A stretch of DNA of 64,000 nucleotides from Burkholderiales bacterium (GCA_030683105.1 JAUXMZ010000025.1:112320-176319); one strand, 5' to 3'; positions 19,545 to 28,198 are shown, counted from the first letter of the stretch. Translations and numbers: made by a program. Notes: generated by a model not told the origin, from the letters alone.

Positions 19545-20744
19545 TCACCCCTGCGCCAGCGTGCGCGCAATGTCGGTGCGGTAGGCACGCCATGCCGGAA
19601 GCACGGCCGAAACCGCGCCCACGCCCAGCGCCAGCGCGATCAGCCACAATTCCGCAGGCACCCAGATCCAGCCGGTCACTGCGACCTGCTGCGCCGCTTT
19701 CAGCATGCCGCCCAGTGCTTCGGTCAGCGCATGGCCGAGCGCAACGCCGATCAGCGCGCCCAGCAGGGCGAGCAGCACGCCCTCGAACAGCATCAGGCGC
19801 ATCAGCTTGCCGCGGCTCGCACCCAGCGTACGCATCACCGCCAGATCGTAGCGGCGCTCATTGAGTGCGTTGTAAAGCGCAATGAATACCGACAGGCCCG
19901 CCGACAAAATCAGCACCAGCGCGAAGCCGCGCAGCACATCGACGCCGACGCCGATGATGCTGAACAGGCGCGCGGTTTCATACGCGGGAGAAGCGGCCTG
20001 CATCTCGCTGTTGTTGTTGATATAGCGCGGCAGGATTGCCACCGCCAGCGGCGAAGCGTACTGGATCAGCAGCGCGGTGATCTCCTTGTCATCCTCGCTC
20101 ATGTGCTGTTTGGCATCCGCACCCTGGTGTTCGTCGTGCACCGCCCACACGCTTTGCACGCTGGTCAGCACCAGCCGGTCGAGCACGCTGCCGCTGAGTG
20201 CGAGCACGCCGACGACGTCGTAGAACGCCTCATCGTGACCGGAGCCCGCCTCGGCAATGCCGTGCGCCCCGGTGAACTTGCCGCCGGCGGCCAACCCCGT
20301 GCGCTGCGCGACTTCGGCGCCGATCACCGCCTCCATGGGCTTTTCCCACAGCCTGCCGCTGGCGGGCTTTGCGCCATAGTGGGCGATGTAATCGTGGTTG
20401 GTGCCGACGATGCGAAAGCCCTTGTAGCTGTCGCCCAGCGCCAGCGGGATGGTCTTCTTCACCATGCGGTGTTTGGCGATTTCCTGCGCCTGCTTGAGCG
20501 GGATATTGCCGGTGGGCACATCGAGGTGGTAGATGGCGGAGAGGATGACCTGCAGCGGACTGCCCTTGGCGCCGGCGACGAGATCGATGCCGCGCGCATC
20601 GCGCTGCATGCGCTCTTCGAGCTGGTGCGTCACCAGCAGCAGCAGCGTGATGGTGGCAATCCCCAGCGCCAGCAATGCGATGTTGAGCGCGGTATTCAAA
20701 CTGCGGGCGCGCAGATAGCCGATGCTGATGGTCGCGAAATTCAT
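19545..20744 (-). CDS. ABC transporter permease, FtsX/MacB-like
   Basis: 399 residues from the ATG giving [15 protein letters not shown]. It has one N-terminal TM, a ~200-residue periplasmic MacB-PCD-like domain (RDARGIDLVAGAKGSPLQ onward) and three C-terminal TM segments with the FtsX-type signature NERRYDLAVMRTLGASRGKL. The start overlaps the ATPase stop by 4 nt (ATGA). Longer frames overlap the ATPase gene. Such permeases export or extract lipoproteins, peptides or metals; the substrate is not evident, and the operon context hints at metal handling. Confidence 0.88.
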   Translation of the reverse strand: MNFATISIGYLRARSLNTALNIALLALGIATITLLLLVTHQLEERMQRDARGIDLVAGAKGSPLQVILSAIYHLDVPTGNIPLKQAQEIAKHRMVKKTIPLALGDSYKGFRIVGTNHDYIAHYGAKPASGRLWEKPMEAVIGAEVAQRTGLAAGGKFTGAHGIAEAGSGHDEAFYDVVGVLALSGSVLDRLVLTSVQSVWAVHDEHQGADAKQHMSEDDKEITALLIQYASPLAVAILPRYINNNSEMQAASPAYETARLFSIIGVGVDVLRGFALVLILSAGLSVFIALYNALNERRYDLAVMRTLGASRGKLMRLMLFEGVLLALLGALIGVALGHALTEALGGMLKAAQQVAVTGWIWVPAELWLIALALGVGAVSAVLPAWRAYRTDIARTLAQG

Positions 20745-21379
20745 GCGACTTCCTGCATCGCGTAGTGATTGGGAATGCGCGCCTTGGTGCGCTGATCGTG
20801 GGTGGCGATCACCAGCGTCGCTTTGCACGCGCGCGCCTGGGATTCGAGCAGATCCAGCGCCTGCGCGCAGCGCCCATCGTCGAGGTTGGAGGTCGGTTCG
20901 TCGGCGAGGAGCAATTGCGGACGATTTACCACCGCGCGCGCCACCGCCACGCGCTGCGCCTGCCCGTGCGACAGTTCATGCGGCCAGGCATCGCCCTTGT
21001 CGGCGAGGTCGAGACTGGCCAGCACCTCGCGCACGCGATCCCGATCCTGCGGCAGGCCGGCGAGATACTGGGCCAGCAGCAGATTGTTGGTCACGCTAAG
21101 GCTCGTCACCAGATGCAGGCGCTGCAGCACGATGCCGACATGCTGGCCGCGAAAGCGGTCCAGCCCGGCCGGCGGCAAGGCGCCAAGGTCCTGCCCCGCA
21201 ACCGTGACGCTGCCGGCGCTGGGCCTGAGGATCGCGGCGAGGATGTGCAGCAGCGTGGTCTTGCCGCTGCCTGAAGCGCCCAGCAGCAGCCAGTGCGCGC
21301 CCTGTTCCACCTGCCACGCATCGACGCGCAGCACGTCCTGGCCGTTATAGGCATGCCGGAGATTTTGAACTGCGAACAC
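20741..21379 (-). CDS. ABC transporter ATP-binding protein, LolD/MacB-like
   Basis: 212 residues from a GTG start at 21379. This start is preferred over longer frames because GGAGGA lies 6-7 nt upstream and the product then begins [13 protein letters not shown], the usual ABC N-terminus. Walker A is [11 protein letters not shown], the Q-loop VLQRLH, the signature is degenerate ([14 protein letters not shown]), Walker [14 protein letters not shown]-loop ATHD. It is the first gene of an ATPase-permease-small protein-DUF3299 operon. Confidence 0.9.
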   Translation of the reverse strand: MFAVQNLRHAYNGQDVLRVDAWQVEQGAHWLLLGASGSGKTTLLHILAAILRPSAGSVTVAGQDLGALPPAGLDRFRGQHVGIVLQRLHLVTSLSVTNNLLLAQYLAGLPQDRDRVREVLASLDLADKGDAWPHELSHGQAQRVAVARAVVNRPQLLLADEPTSNLDDGRCAQALDLLESQARACKATLVIATHDQRTKARIPNHYAMQEVA

Positions 21380-21430
21380 GCGTTGTCCTCCATACGGAGC
21401 TTTCACTAATTCGCGACAGCGGATTAGTGC

Positions 21431-21480
21431 CGTTCTCACCCTCTCCTTCCGGGAGAGGGTCGGGGAGAGGGATTGAGCGG
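21431..21480. repeat. CCCTCTCC hairpin upstream of yidD
   Basis: CCCTCTCC at 21439-21446 faces GGGAGAGGG at 21451-21459, followed by a further GGGGAGAGGG. Similar G/C hairpins occur at 6781, 14391 and 63923. The remaining ~110 nt before yidD show no gene. Confidence 0.55.
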
Positions 21481-21591
21481 TACCCCAGCTTAATCCATTT
21501 AGAAACGCTCAATAGGCGCTATCGCCCTGCAGCGCGCATTCTACCGGTTCCCGCCGTTTCAGGGTGCGGGGTTTGGCCTATACTCGGCAGC

Positions 21592-21813
21592 ATGAAAACT
21601 TTGCTGCTGACGCTGATCAAAGGCTACAAGCTGCTGCTCTCGCCGTTTATCGGCATGCATTGCCGCTTCTACCCGACCTGCTCGAGCTATGCGCATGAAG
21701 CCATCGAAATGCACGGCGCGCTCCGGGGTTCATGGCTGGCAACGAAGCGCATACTCAAATGCCATCCGTGGCATCCGGGCGGCGTTGACCCTGTCCCGCC
21801 GAAACAAAGCTAA
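21592..21813 (+). CDS. yidD: Membrane protein insertion efficiency factor YidD
   Basis: 73 residues from the ATG giving [15 protein letters not shown]. The amphipathic N-terminus and [20 protein letters not shown], then [17 protein letters not shown], are the full YidD pattern. It aids YidC-dependent insertion of inner-membrane proteins. It is normally next to rnpA and yidC; here neither neighbour is present, so the gene has been separated from the usual cluster. The longer frame from 21427 covers a repeat hairpin and is not credible. Confidence 0.93.
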   Translation: MKTLLLTLIKGYKLLLSPFIGMHCRFYPTCSSYAHEAIEMHGALRGSWLATKRILKCHPWHPGGVDPVPPKQS

Positions 21814-21820
21814 AAGCTGG

Positions 21821-22012
21821 AACACGAAGGACACAAAGGAAGATCAAAAATCGAAAGATGACAGAAGCAGGTCATATATTTGTGCAGTTCGAACGCCAGT
21901 TACTACTGGGCTCAGTCTTCACCGGAGTGATTTTTCACCTGCTATTCCTTCGTGTCCTTTGTGCACCCGTCAAGCGGGTATTAAAAAGAATCCTTCGTGT
22001 CTAAAGCTTTTT
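21821..22012. repeat. CACGAAGGACACAAAGG palindrome with nested ACCCGTCAAGCGGGT module
   Basis: The left arm (CACGAAGGACACAAAGGAAG from 21822) is complementary to a right arm of CCTTCGTGTCCTTTGTG (21947-21963). The right arm is interrupted by ACCCGTCAAGCGGGTATTAAAAAGAA (21965-21990, described in two parts) before TCCTTCGTGTC resumes. It lies between the convergent ends of yidD and rlmI. No gene is seen in this gap. Confidence 0.65.
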
Positions 22013-22030
22013 TCCTAAGCATTCAGCGCG

Positions 22031-23218
22031 TCAGCCCAATGCTCCCACCCGGCAGATCAGCCCCTTCAGATACTCGCCTTCCGGGAAGTTGAGCGCCACC
22101 GGGTGATCCGGCGCCGCGTGCAGCCAGTCCGTCACGCGCGCATCGACGCCGGCATCGAGCGCCGCGCCGGCGATGATTTTCTGGAACAGGTCGGCCGACA
22201 CGCCGCCCGAACACGAGAACGTCACCAGCACACCGCCCGGCCGCAGCAGCTTGAACCCGAGCAGGTTGATGTCCTTGTAGGCGCGCGCCGCCTTTTCCAC
22301 ATGCGAGACAGTCGGCGCGAACTTGGGCGGATCGAGCACGATCAGGTCGAAGCTGCGGCCCTGGTCACGGAAACGTCGCAGGCTCTGGAATACATCACCT
22401 TCCATCCAGTCCGCCTGCGGCAACTGGTTGAGCGCAGCGTTGCGCTGCGCCTGCGCCAGCGCATCGGCCGAGCTGTCGATGGCGGTCACCGATTTAGCAC
22501 CCCCCTTCAGCATGTTGAGCGCAAAGCCGCCGCTGTAGCAGAAACAGTCGAGCGCATCGCGGCCGGCGGACAGCGCGCGCACCTTGAGCCGGTTGTCGCG
22601 CTGATCGAGATAAAAGCCGGTCTTGTGGCCGCCTTCGAACCCGACCTCAAAACGCAGGCCGTGCTCGCTGACCATAAGCGGCGCGGCGGGCACGGTCCCG
22701 CGCAGCAGGCCGGTGCGCGGCGGCAGGCCTTCGAGATGGCGCACCTCGGCGTCGGAACGCTCCCACACCGTGGCTGCGCCAGTAACCTGCAGTAATGCTT
22801 CGGCTATTTCTTCTTTCCAGCGCTCGGCCCCGGCGCTGGTGAGCTGCACCACCACGGTGTCGCCATAGCGATCGGCGATGATCCCCGGCAAACCGTCCGA
22901 CTCGCCATGGACCAGCCGCATGGCATCACTGGCATTCGCGTCGAGTACTGTCCGGCGCTGCGCCACCGATCGCTTGATGCGCTCATTAAAGAACGCGCCG
23001 TCTATGGTGCGTTCTTTCCAGTCCCAGACGCGCGCCCGGATCTGCGAGTTCGGGCTGTAGGCCGCCACCGCCAGGAACTCGCCGTCCGATGAACGCACCG
23101 CAACGGTTTCACCTTCCTTGGGTTCGCCTTCGACGCGCGCGACCGCCCCCGAGAACACCCATGGATGTTTGCGCTTGAGCGACTTCTCGCGGCCGGGTTT
23201 GAGGATTAGTTTATGCAT
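22031..23218 (-). CDS. rlmI: 23S rRNA m5C1962 methyltransferase RlmI family
   Basis: 395 residues. An N-terminal PUA domain (KHPWVFSGAVARVEGEPKEGE) is followed by a Rossmann methyltransferase domain with ALDCFCYSGGFALNML (motif I), TAIDSSADAL, and catalytic motifs LIVLDPPKFAP and TFSCSGGVSADLF. The Cys in the latter is the expected nucleophile. It uses SAM to methylate a cytosine in 23S rRNA. The gene follows the DUF1499 gene by 6 nt, suggesting one transcript. Confidence 0.92.
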   Translation of the reverse strand: MHKLILKPGREKSLKRKHPWVFSGAVARVEGEPKEGETVAVRSSDGEFLAVAAYSPNSQIRARVWDWKERTIDGAFFNERIKRSVAQRRTVLDANASDAMRLVHGESDGLPGIIADRYGDTVVVQLTSAGAERWKEEIAEALLQVTGAATVWERSDAEVRHLEGLPPRTGLLRGTVPAAPLMVSEHGLRFEVGFEGGHKTGFYLDQRDNRLKVRALSAGRDALDCFCYSGGFALNMLKGGAKSVTAIDSSADALAQAQRNAALNQLPQADWMEGDVFQSLRRFRDQGRSFDLIVLDPPKFAPTVSHVEKAARAYKDINLLGFKLLRPGGVLVTFSCSGGVSADLFQKIIAGAALDAGVDARVTDWLHAAPDHPVALNFPEGEYLKGLICRVGALG

Positions 23219-23224
23219 GAATAC

Positions 23225-23728
23225 CTATTGAACTGCCAACGCCGCCCGCACCGCCTCGATGCGCTTGCGATTGACGCCAAGGTCTTTGCGACCCACGCGG
23301 GAAGCGGAGCGGACCTGAATCACGTTGTTCGCCGGATCGAACCAGAACTCCATATCGTCCACGAACTTCATAAACCTGGTGGTGTACTGCGCGTACAGGT
23401 AATCGGGTTCGCTTTTCACGACCCTGGCGCCGTTCATCCGTTCCACGACAGCCTTGATCCTGGCCAGCGTGGCCGGACCGTCGCCCTTCACTGCCAGCGG
23501 CGCAATATCGGCGTAGTTGCGTTGCGGATGATCGGGATAAAGCGCGGCCTGGCTGGTCACGCTGTTTTCGGTCATGGACGGCGGCTTCAGCCTGCCGTCA
23601 CGTACGCCCAGATCGGTTGGCGGCGTGCCTTGTAACATGCCCAGCTGACCGGCCAGTACAGCTACCAATGCCAGCAGCACAATGACGATGACAAGCCAGA
23701 CGAAGATGGGCACGAGCGGGATTCGCAT
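23225..23728 (-). CDS. DUF1499 membrane-anchored protein
   Basis: 167 residues. An N-terminal TM helix (VPIFVWLVIVIVLLALVAVL, ~5-24) anchors a DUF1499 domain: LGVRDGRLKPPSMTENSVTSQ, then VKSEPDYLYAQYTTRFMKFVDDMEF and a conserved VRSASRVGRKDLGVNRKRIE. The function of DUF1499 is unknown; many members are small envelope proteins. It sits directly upstream of rlmI. Confidence 0.88.
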   Translation of the reverse strand: MRIPLVPIFVWLVIVIVLLALVAVLAGQLGMLQGTPPTDLGVRDGRLKPPSMTENSVTSQAALYPDHPQRNYADIAPLAVKGDGPATLARIKAVVERMNGARVVKSEPDYLYAQYTTRFMKFVDDMEFWFDPANNVIQVRSASRVGRKDLGVNRKRIEAVRAALAVQ

Positions 23729-23810
23729 TAATGATGGGAGATAAATGAGGTCAATGTCGTATCGCTACGACCGCACAGAGCACTTACCATTGCAAACGCC
23801 CGGCAAAGAA

Positions 23811-24038
23811 TCAGGCGGCCGCTAAAACAGCCTTGCGTATGGGTTGAGGTAGATCGAGGGGAGCAAAGAAGCTTTTCGGGTACAGATAGTCTTCGCCCGA
23901 TTCATCGATAACGCGAAGTTGCCGATGTTTCTCAGCCACAGGGTCCGGAAGAGCCTGATAGATCTTCCGCGGCTCCAGCGACGCCTCATAGCCCTTGTTT
24001 TTCAGGCAGATGACGAATTTTCTAGTTGTGGAACGCAT
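23811..24038 (-). CDS. Small conserved-looking protein of unknown function
   Basis: 75 residues, no signal peptide. It contains RKFVICLKNKGYEASLEPRK, then YQALPD, and the motif RVIDESGEDYLYPKSFFAPLDLP. This pattern (ESGEDYLYP) recurs in many small proteobacterial proteins that carry no name. A 35-codon open fragment ends 6 nt upstream in the same orientation. It starts the sparse, repeat-rich stretch around 24-25.6 kb. I do not know its function. Confidence 0.6.
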   Translation of the reverse strand: MRSTTRKFVICLKNKGYEASLEPRKIYQALPDPVAEKHRQLRVIDESGEDYLYPKSFFAPLDLPQPIRKAVLAAA

Positions 24039-24435
24039 ATTAGGTCAATCCAGCAGGTATTTGATCTTGAATTCCTTGCGCCCGATTCCTGTAGCTTCGT
24101 ACCAGTGTAACTCACTTTCAAAGTGTCCTGCGCGTGTCAAGCGCGGCCATCAACCGCAACCAAGAACAATAATTTAGCCGCCAAGGCTTCTTTTCAATAC
24201 CTTCTTTATAACACCCGCTCGACGGGTGCGCTTGACGGGTACGCCAAGAACGCCAAGAATTCTTTTCAATATCCCTTGAGATGCAATCCAAAATCGGTAA
24301 AACCGCGAATTTAAGAAAAATAACCGGGAAAGGGGAATTGCGTTAATGAAAATCCTGAGGACGGTTTAACGTCCGCGTTGAGGCGTGCGTGGCTTCATAC
24401 GCGTCGCCTCGAACGCGCTGTTAGTCGGCATGTCG
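24039..24435. other. Non-coding stretch with GCCAAG repeats and nested module
   Basis: Apart from the small fragment at 24045-24149, no gene is seen. From 24176 to 24260 there are GCCAAGG / CGCCAAGAA units. Inserted between them is a TTCTTTTCAATACC - ACCCGCTCGACGGGT - GCTTGACGGGTA module (24187-24241), and a partial second TTCTTTTCAAT copy (24260-24270). The remainder (24280-24435) is featureless. Confidence 0.55.
24045..24149 (-). pseudogene. Possible 3' remnant of a small gene
   Basis: An open stretch of 34 codons runs from an upstream stop (24150-24152) to TGA at 24045-24047, ending HWYEATGIGRKEFKIKYLLD. The sequence looks protein-like, with a cluster of aromatic and charged residues, and ends 6 nt before the next gene. 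It has no ATG; a TTG at residue 5 is the only start. It may be the decayed C-terminus of a gene once paired with the 75-residue protein. Confidence 0.3.
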
Positions 24436-25089
24436 CTATCTACCACGCGACGCAACTCTGAGTAGCGCACTAAGGTCATCAATGCCAACGGTCTTCCAAG
24501 AAAACATTTGACCATCAAAGTCCACCGAGTAGTCGTTGAGCATGCCACCCATGACATCAGCCGCTTGGTCTAGATCCATCCATCGAATTGGTGCTTCCTC
24601 CTGTAGTCGCCCGCGATCAAAAAAGTAATCTTTGTCGAAGTGGCCGTGGAATTTGTCGCGGCGCGTGCGAATACCTTTTAGCGCCGCGAGAGAGCGAATC
24701 TTCTCTCGATCCGCTTCGATTGATTCAAGAGTTATCGGTATGCGTCCCTTAAGCATCCAGTGATCGTCGGGATAGTTCTTACGGCGTTTCAACTCCGCAA
24801 TATCCATCCACTTGCGGTTGTATTCAATGAAGGTAAGAAAATCGAAGAGTCCGCGCTCTCCCTTTTCATCAAACAGCTTGTCGGCCCATAGGACGATGGT
24901 CGTGAACAACGAATCCTCCACCGTTCGGAAAAAGGCTGGGGCGAGGTTCAGCTCGGCAAGGTGGTCCTGAGTTCGCTCCGTAATCTGGCGATAGACAGAC
25001 GCACTGTCCCAGAACCGATGTATCTCCATGCTTAGAGACGTTCGATACTTCTGGAACTTGTCCTCGAATTCATCGCGCTGCAGCTGCAT
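24436..25089 (-). CDS. AbiU2/HEPN-like protein, possible phage-defence or toxin-type gene
   Basis: 217 residues, all-helical in appearance. The segment RTRRDKFHGHFDKDYFF (residues ~141-157) fits the HEPN motif R-x4-H (R143 to H148) and the AbiU2-type arrangement of an R-D-K-x-H core near the C-terminal third. The LNLAPAFFRTVEDSLFTTIVLWADKLFDE segment resembles the N-terminal helices of the AbiU2 HEPN family (shown here only in outline). HEPN proteins are often RNases in defence or toxin systems. No antitoxin partner is adjacent. It lies alone in a repeat-rich, gene-poor stretch. Confidence 0.55.
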   Translation of the reverse strand: MQLQRDEFEDKFQKYRTSLSMEIHRFWDSASVYRQITERTQDHLAELNLAPAFFRTVEDSLFTTIVLWADKLFDEKGERGLFDFLTFIEYNRKWMDIAELKRRKNYPDDHWMLKGRIPITLESIEADREKIRSLAALKGIRTRRDKFHGHFDKDYFFDRGRLQEEAPIRWMDLDQAADVMGGMLNDYSVDFDGQMFSWKTVGIDDLSALLRVASRGR

Positions 25090-25662
25090 GCCGACTAACG
25101 TTCAATCAAAAGCAAAAGTGCTGATTAACATGGTCGCCCCCGGTGTTCGTTTCGTCAATCTGCCCCTGAATCAGTGCGTTACGGAACTGTATGTTTCTAC
25201 AGTATCCATGATGAACAGCTATTTATGGAATAAGTTCCTGATTAATTGAGATATTATTCAAACGAATCCAATGCGCCACGCCGCTGAGACAATCGCACCC
25301 GAAGCAAAGGCATAAAGAGAGGACGCACACTTTTTCCACTCCCCCGCTTCCCCCCTTAATTATTTTTCTGTTCTCCTTGGCGCACCCGTCAAGCGGGTGT
25401 TGAAAAGAAGGTATTGAAAAGAAGCTTTGGCGGTTCAATATCTGTTTTTTTGCCTTCTTGGTGCCTTGGCGTCTTGGCGGTTCAGAAAGTCGGTAATGGG
25501 TAATGAATGACCAATAATCAACAGCTGAGCATTTCGTTTATTTTGCTTTCCCTTTGTGTCCTTTGTGTCCTTCGTGTCTCCGCTGTTGCTTTTCCTCTGC
25601 GTCCTCTGTGTCCTCTGTGTCCTCTGTGTCTCCGCTTTAGATCTTCTTGGCGGCCTTGGCGG
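25090..25662. other. 573-nt gene-free stretch with several repeat families
   Basis: No convincing gene. 25384-25424 holds the ACCCGTCAAGCGGGT / TTGAAAAGAAG module, in opposite orientation to the one at 24187. 25435-25490 has TTGGTGCCTTGGCGTCTTGGCGG units, the complement of the GCCAAG units at 24176. 25548-25640 has tandem CTTTGTGTC / CTCTGTGTC units. The 24.17-25.49 kb interval is thus bounded by matching inverted copies of the same GCCAAG-plus-module composite around the AbiU2-like gene. Confidence 0.6.
25548..25640. repeat. CTCTGTGTC direct array
   Basis: About eight 9-nt units of CCTTTGTGT, CCTTCGTGT or CCTCTGTGT run in one direction in two blocks, each closed by CTCCGCT(G/T). It is the only CACAGAG-type locus here with same-direction rather than inverted blocks. 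Confidence 0.6.
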
Positions 25663-26601
25663 CTAATTTTTCTTTTTCGCCCTTGGATGCGCCGCATCAT
25701 AGACCGTCGCCAAATGCTGAAAATCCAACTGCGTATACACCTGCGTCGTCGAGATGCTCGCATGCCCGAGCATCTCCTGCACCGCGCGCAGATCCCCGCT
25801 CGACTGCAGCACGTGCGACGCGAACGAATGGCGCAGCATGTGCGGATGAACCTTGCTGCTCAGCCCCAGCTTTGTTGACCAGTGCTTGACCCGCGCTTCC
25901 ACCGCGCGCGGACCCAGGCGGCCGCCGTTTTTGCTGAGAAACAGGGCGCTCTCCTCTTTTTTAACCATCAGTGCTCGCGTATCCAACCACGCTTTCAGCG
26001 CCGCAAGCGCATGAGTGCCGACCGGGACGATGCGCGTCTTGTTGCCTTTGCCGGTCACGCGCACGGTGGCGTCGCTGTAATTGATGTCGGCCGGCGCCAG
26101 CCCCGTCAGTTCCGACAGCCGCAGACCCGAGGAATAAAACAACTCGAGTATCGCCTTGTCGCGCACGGCAAGCGCGTCCTCGCTGCCGGTGTCCATCAAC
26201 CGCCCCGCCTCGTCGGGCGACAGCGCGTGCGGCAGCGTCCTGGCCGATTTGGGCGCGCGTATGCCCAGGCAGGGATTGTTGTCGTATCCGTGATCACGCG
26301 CGAGATAGCGGAAAAAACCGCGCCACGCCGATAACATGCGGGCGAGCGTCTTGCCGCCCAGACCGCGCCCATGCAACTGCGCAACGAAGCGCCTGATCTG
26401 GTGCACCTGTAGTTTGGCCAGCGGTGTGTCGGCGGCAAGTTCGAACAGGGTGGTAATGTCGCGCGCGTAGTTGGTCGCAGTATGTGCCGAGAGGCGGCGC
26501 TCGTGAGTGAGATGGGCGAGGTAATCCCGCAGATATTTTTGTGCGGCGTCCGGGCTGGCCGTCGATGCGGCGTCCTGCTCTGCCCGCGCCTCACTCCTCA
26601 C
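25663..26601 (-). CDS. xerC: Tyrosine recombinase XerC
   Basis: Site-specific recombinase that, with XerD, resolves chromosome dimers at dif. 312 residues. An N-terminal SAM-like core-binding domain (YLAHLTHERRLSAHTATNYARD) is followed by the catalytic domain. The catalytic set is present: R in YSSGLRLSEL, K in VTGKGNKTR, H-x-x-R in HPHMLRHSFASH, H in MLGHASISTTQ, and nucleophile Y in QVYTQLD. The start given is a GTG at 26601; the first codons coincide with CTCACTCCT repeat units, so the start is uncertain. It is downstream of the DUF484 gene, the usual order. Confidence 0.94.
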   Translation of the reverse strand: MRSEARAEQDAASTASPDAAQKYLRDYLAHLTHERRLSAHTATNYARDITTLFELAADTPLAKLQVHQIRRFVAQLHGRGLGGKTLARMLSAWRGFFRYLARDHGYDNNPCLGIRAPKSARTLPHALSPDEAGRLMDTGSEDALAVRDKAILELFYSSGLRLSELTGLAPADINYSDATVRVTGKGNKTRIVPVGTHALAALKAWLDTRALMVKKEESALFLSKNGGRLGPRAVEARVKHWSTKLGLSSKVHPHMLRHSFASHVLQSSGDLRAVQEMLGHASISTTQVYTQLDFQHLATVYDAAHPRAKKKN

Positions 26602-26611
26602 TCTTCACTCC

Positions 26612-27265
26612 TCACGCATCATCTAGATGCCTCAATAGCGCGGCGGCCGCCATTTCCCCGAGACGCTTCAGATATACCGTGCCCATTTCCGGATAAAAAC
26701 GCTGCGCATCCTCGCTGGCCAGCGCCAGCAGGCCGAAGGTCTCGCCGCTGCGCAGCGGCACGTAGGAAAACGAGCGCAAATGCTGAGCGGCTTCACCGAA
26801 CAGAATGGCGGTATCGACCATCGCATGGTTGCTGCAATACGGGCCGGACAGGCTGGACGCGAAGTCTCGTGTGGCCTCACTCACCGCCGCGAATTCGGGC
26901 AGATTGGTGTGACCGTCACCGCGCCACACTCTCAACACTACGTGCGGCACCGCAAAGTCCTCGCGCAAATTGAAGCTGATGGCATCGAGCGCCGCCCGCA
27001 CATCGCGCGCGTTCAGCAGCGCCAGCGTCATGCGGTGAATTTTCTCGCTGATCGCGTCGTTCTCTTCGCCGAACTGGATCAGCTCGCGCAGCTTGTTCTC
27101 GAGCTGCTTGCTTTTCTCGCGCAGCGTCAGGATCTGGCGTTCGCTGATGGAGATGGTGCGGCCGCCGTGCGGATGCGGGATATAAATCTCCGCCATCGCG
27201 TCCGCGTAGTGCTCGAAAAACTCGGGGTGCTCCTGCAGGTAGCCTGCGACCTCGTCTGGTTTCAT
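26612..27265 (-). CDS. DUF484 family protein (GAF-like)
   Basis: 217 residues. The family N-terminus VAGYLQEHPEFFEHYADAM is followed by HPHGGRTISISERQILTLREKSKQLENKL (helical linker, paraphrased from the start) and a GAF-like C-terminal half with LRSFSYVPLRSGETFGLLALAS. It lies between dapF and xerC, the conserved dapF-DUF484-xerC order. It is cytoplasmic; role unknown, perhaps supporting recombination. Confidence 0.92.
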   Translation of the reverse strand: MKPDEVAGYLQEHPEFFEHYADAMAEIYIPHPHGGRTISISERQILTLREKSKQLENKLRELIQFGEENDAISEKIHRMTLALLNARDVRAALDAISFNLREDFAVPHVVLRVWRGDGHTNLPEFAAVSEATRDFASSLSGPYCSNHAMVDTAILFGEAAQHLRSFSYVPLRSGETFGLLALASEDAQRFYPEMGTVYLKRLGEMAAAALLRHLDDA

Positions 27266-27284
27266 TCTGTTCCCTTAAAAACTG

Positions 27285-27367
27285 GTTCAATGTTCAAAGT
27301 TCGATGTTCAAAGTTAAGGTCCCGCGCTGATTTGATACCCGGGAACTTCAACCCCGAAAATTGAAAC
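27285..27367. repeat. GTTCAATGTTCAAAG palindrome between dapF and DUF484
   Basis: GTTCAATGTTCAAAGTTCG-like units (27287-27317) face GAACTTCAACCCCGAAAATTG (27342-27362) across a short G/C-rich loop containing CCCGGG. It is another palindrome made of short tandem units, here about 8-10 nt, with a different unit sequence. Confidence 0.45.
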
Positions 27368-28198
27368 TCATATTTCTATCTCGCCTTCGAATACCGTCAT
27401 CGCCGGCCCCGTCATCATCACCGGCTGCCCCTCTCCCGCCCATGATATAACGAGGTCGCCGCCGCGCGTCGTGACGCGCACGCGGGCATCCAGCAGCCCG
27501 CGCATGATTCCCGCGACTACCGCCGCGCACGCGCCGGTGCCACAGGCCAGCGTCTCTCCTGTCCCGCGCTCGAAGACCCGCAGCCGGATGTGGCCGCGGC
27601 CGGCGACCTGCACGTAGCCCGCGTTCACGCGCTGCGGAAAACGTGCATGGCGTTCGATCAGCGGGCCTTCGCTGCCGACCGGCGCGGCCTCCACGTCCGG
27701 CACGATCTGCACGGCATGCGGGTTACCCATGGATAACGCGCTGATTACAAAGGTTTTCCCATCAACCTCGAGAGGATAGGTGAGCGCCCGCTTACCCGCA
27801 TCGAACGGGATCTGCGCAGGCTCAAACACGGGCGCGCCCATGTCCACCGTGACCTGGCCGTCGGCTTCCAGCCGCGGCACGATGACGCCGCCCAGGGTGC
27901 CGACACGGATTTCGGTCTTGTTGCTGAGGCCCTTGTCGTGCACATAACGCACGAAGCAGCGCGCGCCATTGCCGCACTGCTCGACCTCGCCGCCATCGGC
28001 GTTGAATATACGGTAATAAAAATCGGTGTCCGCCTGGCGCGGCAGCTCCACCTGCAGGATCTGGTCGCAGCCGATTCCGAAGTGGCGGTCGGCAATAAAG
28101 CGCAATTGCTGGGTATCCAGGCTCAGCGGCTGGGCCGTGGCATCCAAAACCACGAAGTCGTTGCCCAATCCATGCATTTTAGTGAATTTTAGACGCAT
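27368..28198 (-). CDS. dapF: Diaminopimelate epimerase
   Basis: Converts LL- to meso-diaminopimelate for lysine and peptidoglycan synthesis. 276 residues. Catalytic Cys 1 lies in [12 protein letters not shown] and Cys 2 in [14 protein letters not shown]; the N-terminus [16 protein letters not shown] is diagnostic. The start ATG abuts the stop of the CoA-binding gene (28199), so the two are coupled, and DUF484 and xerC lie downstream. Confidence 0.97.
   Translation of the reverse strand: MRLKFTKMHGLGNDFVVLDATAQPLSLDTQQLRFIADRHFGIGCDQILQVELPRQADTDFYYRIFNADGGEVEQCGNGARCFVRYVHDKGLSNKTEIRVGTLGGVIVPRLEADGQVTVDMGAPVFEPAQIPFDAGKRALTYPLEVDGKTFVISALSMGNPHAVQIVPDVEAAPVGSEGPLIERHARFPQRVNAGYVQVAGRGHIRLRVFERGTGETLACGTGACAAVVAGIMRGLLDARVRVTTRGGDLVISWAGEGQPVMMTGPAMTVFEGEIEI

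Noticed and set aside
25548..25640. CTCTGTGTC array as a CRISPR
   Set aside because: Units are about 9 nt, contiguous and without spacers; no cas genes nearby.
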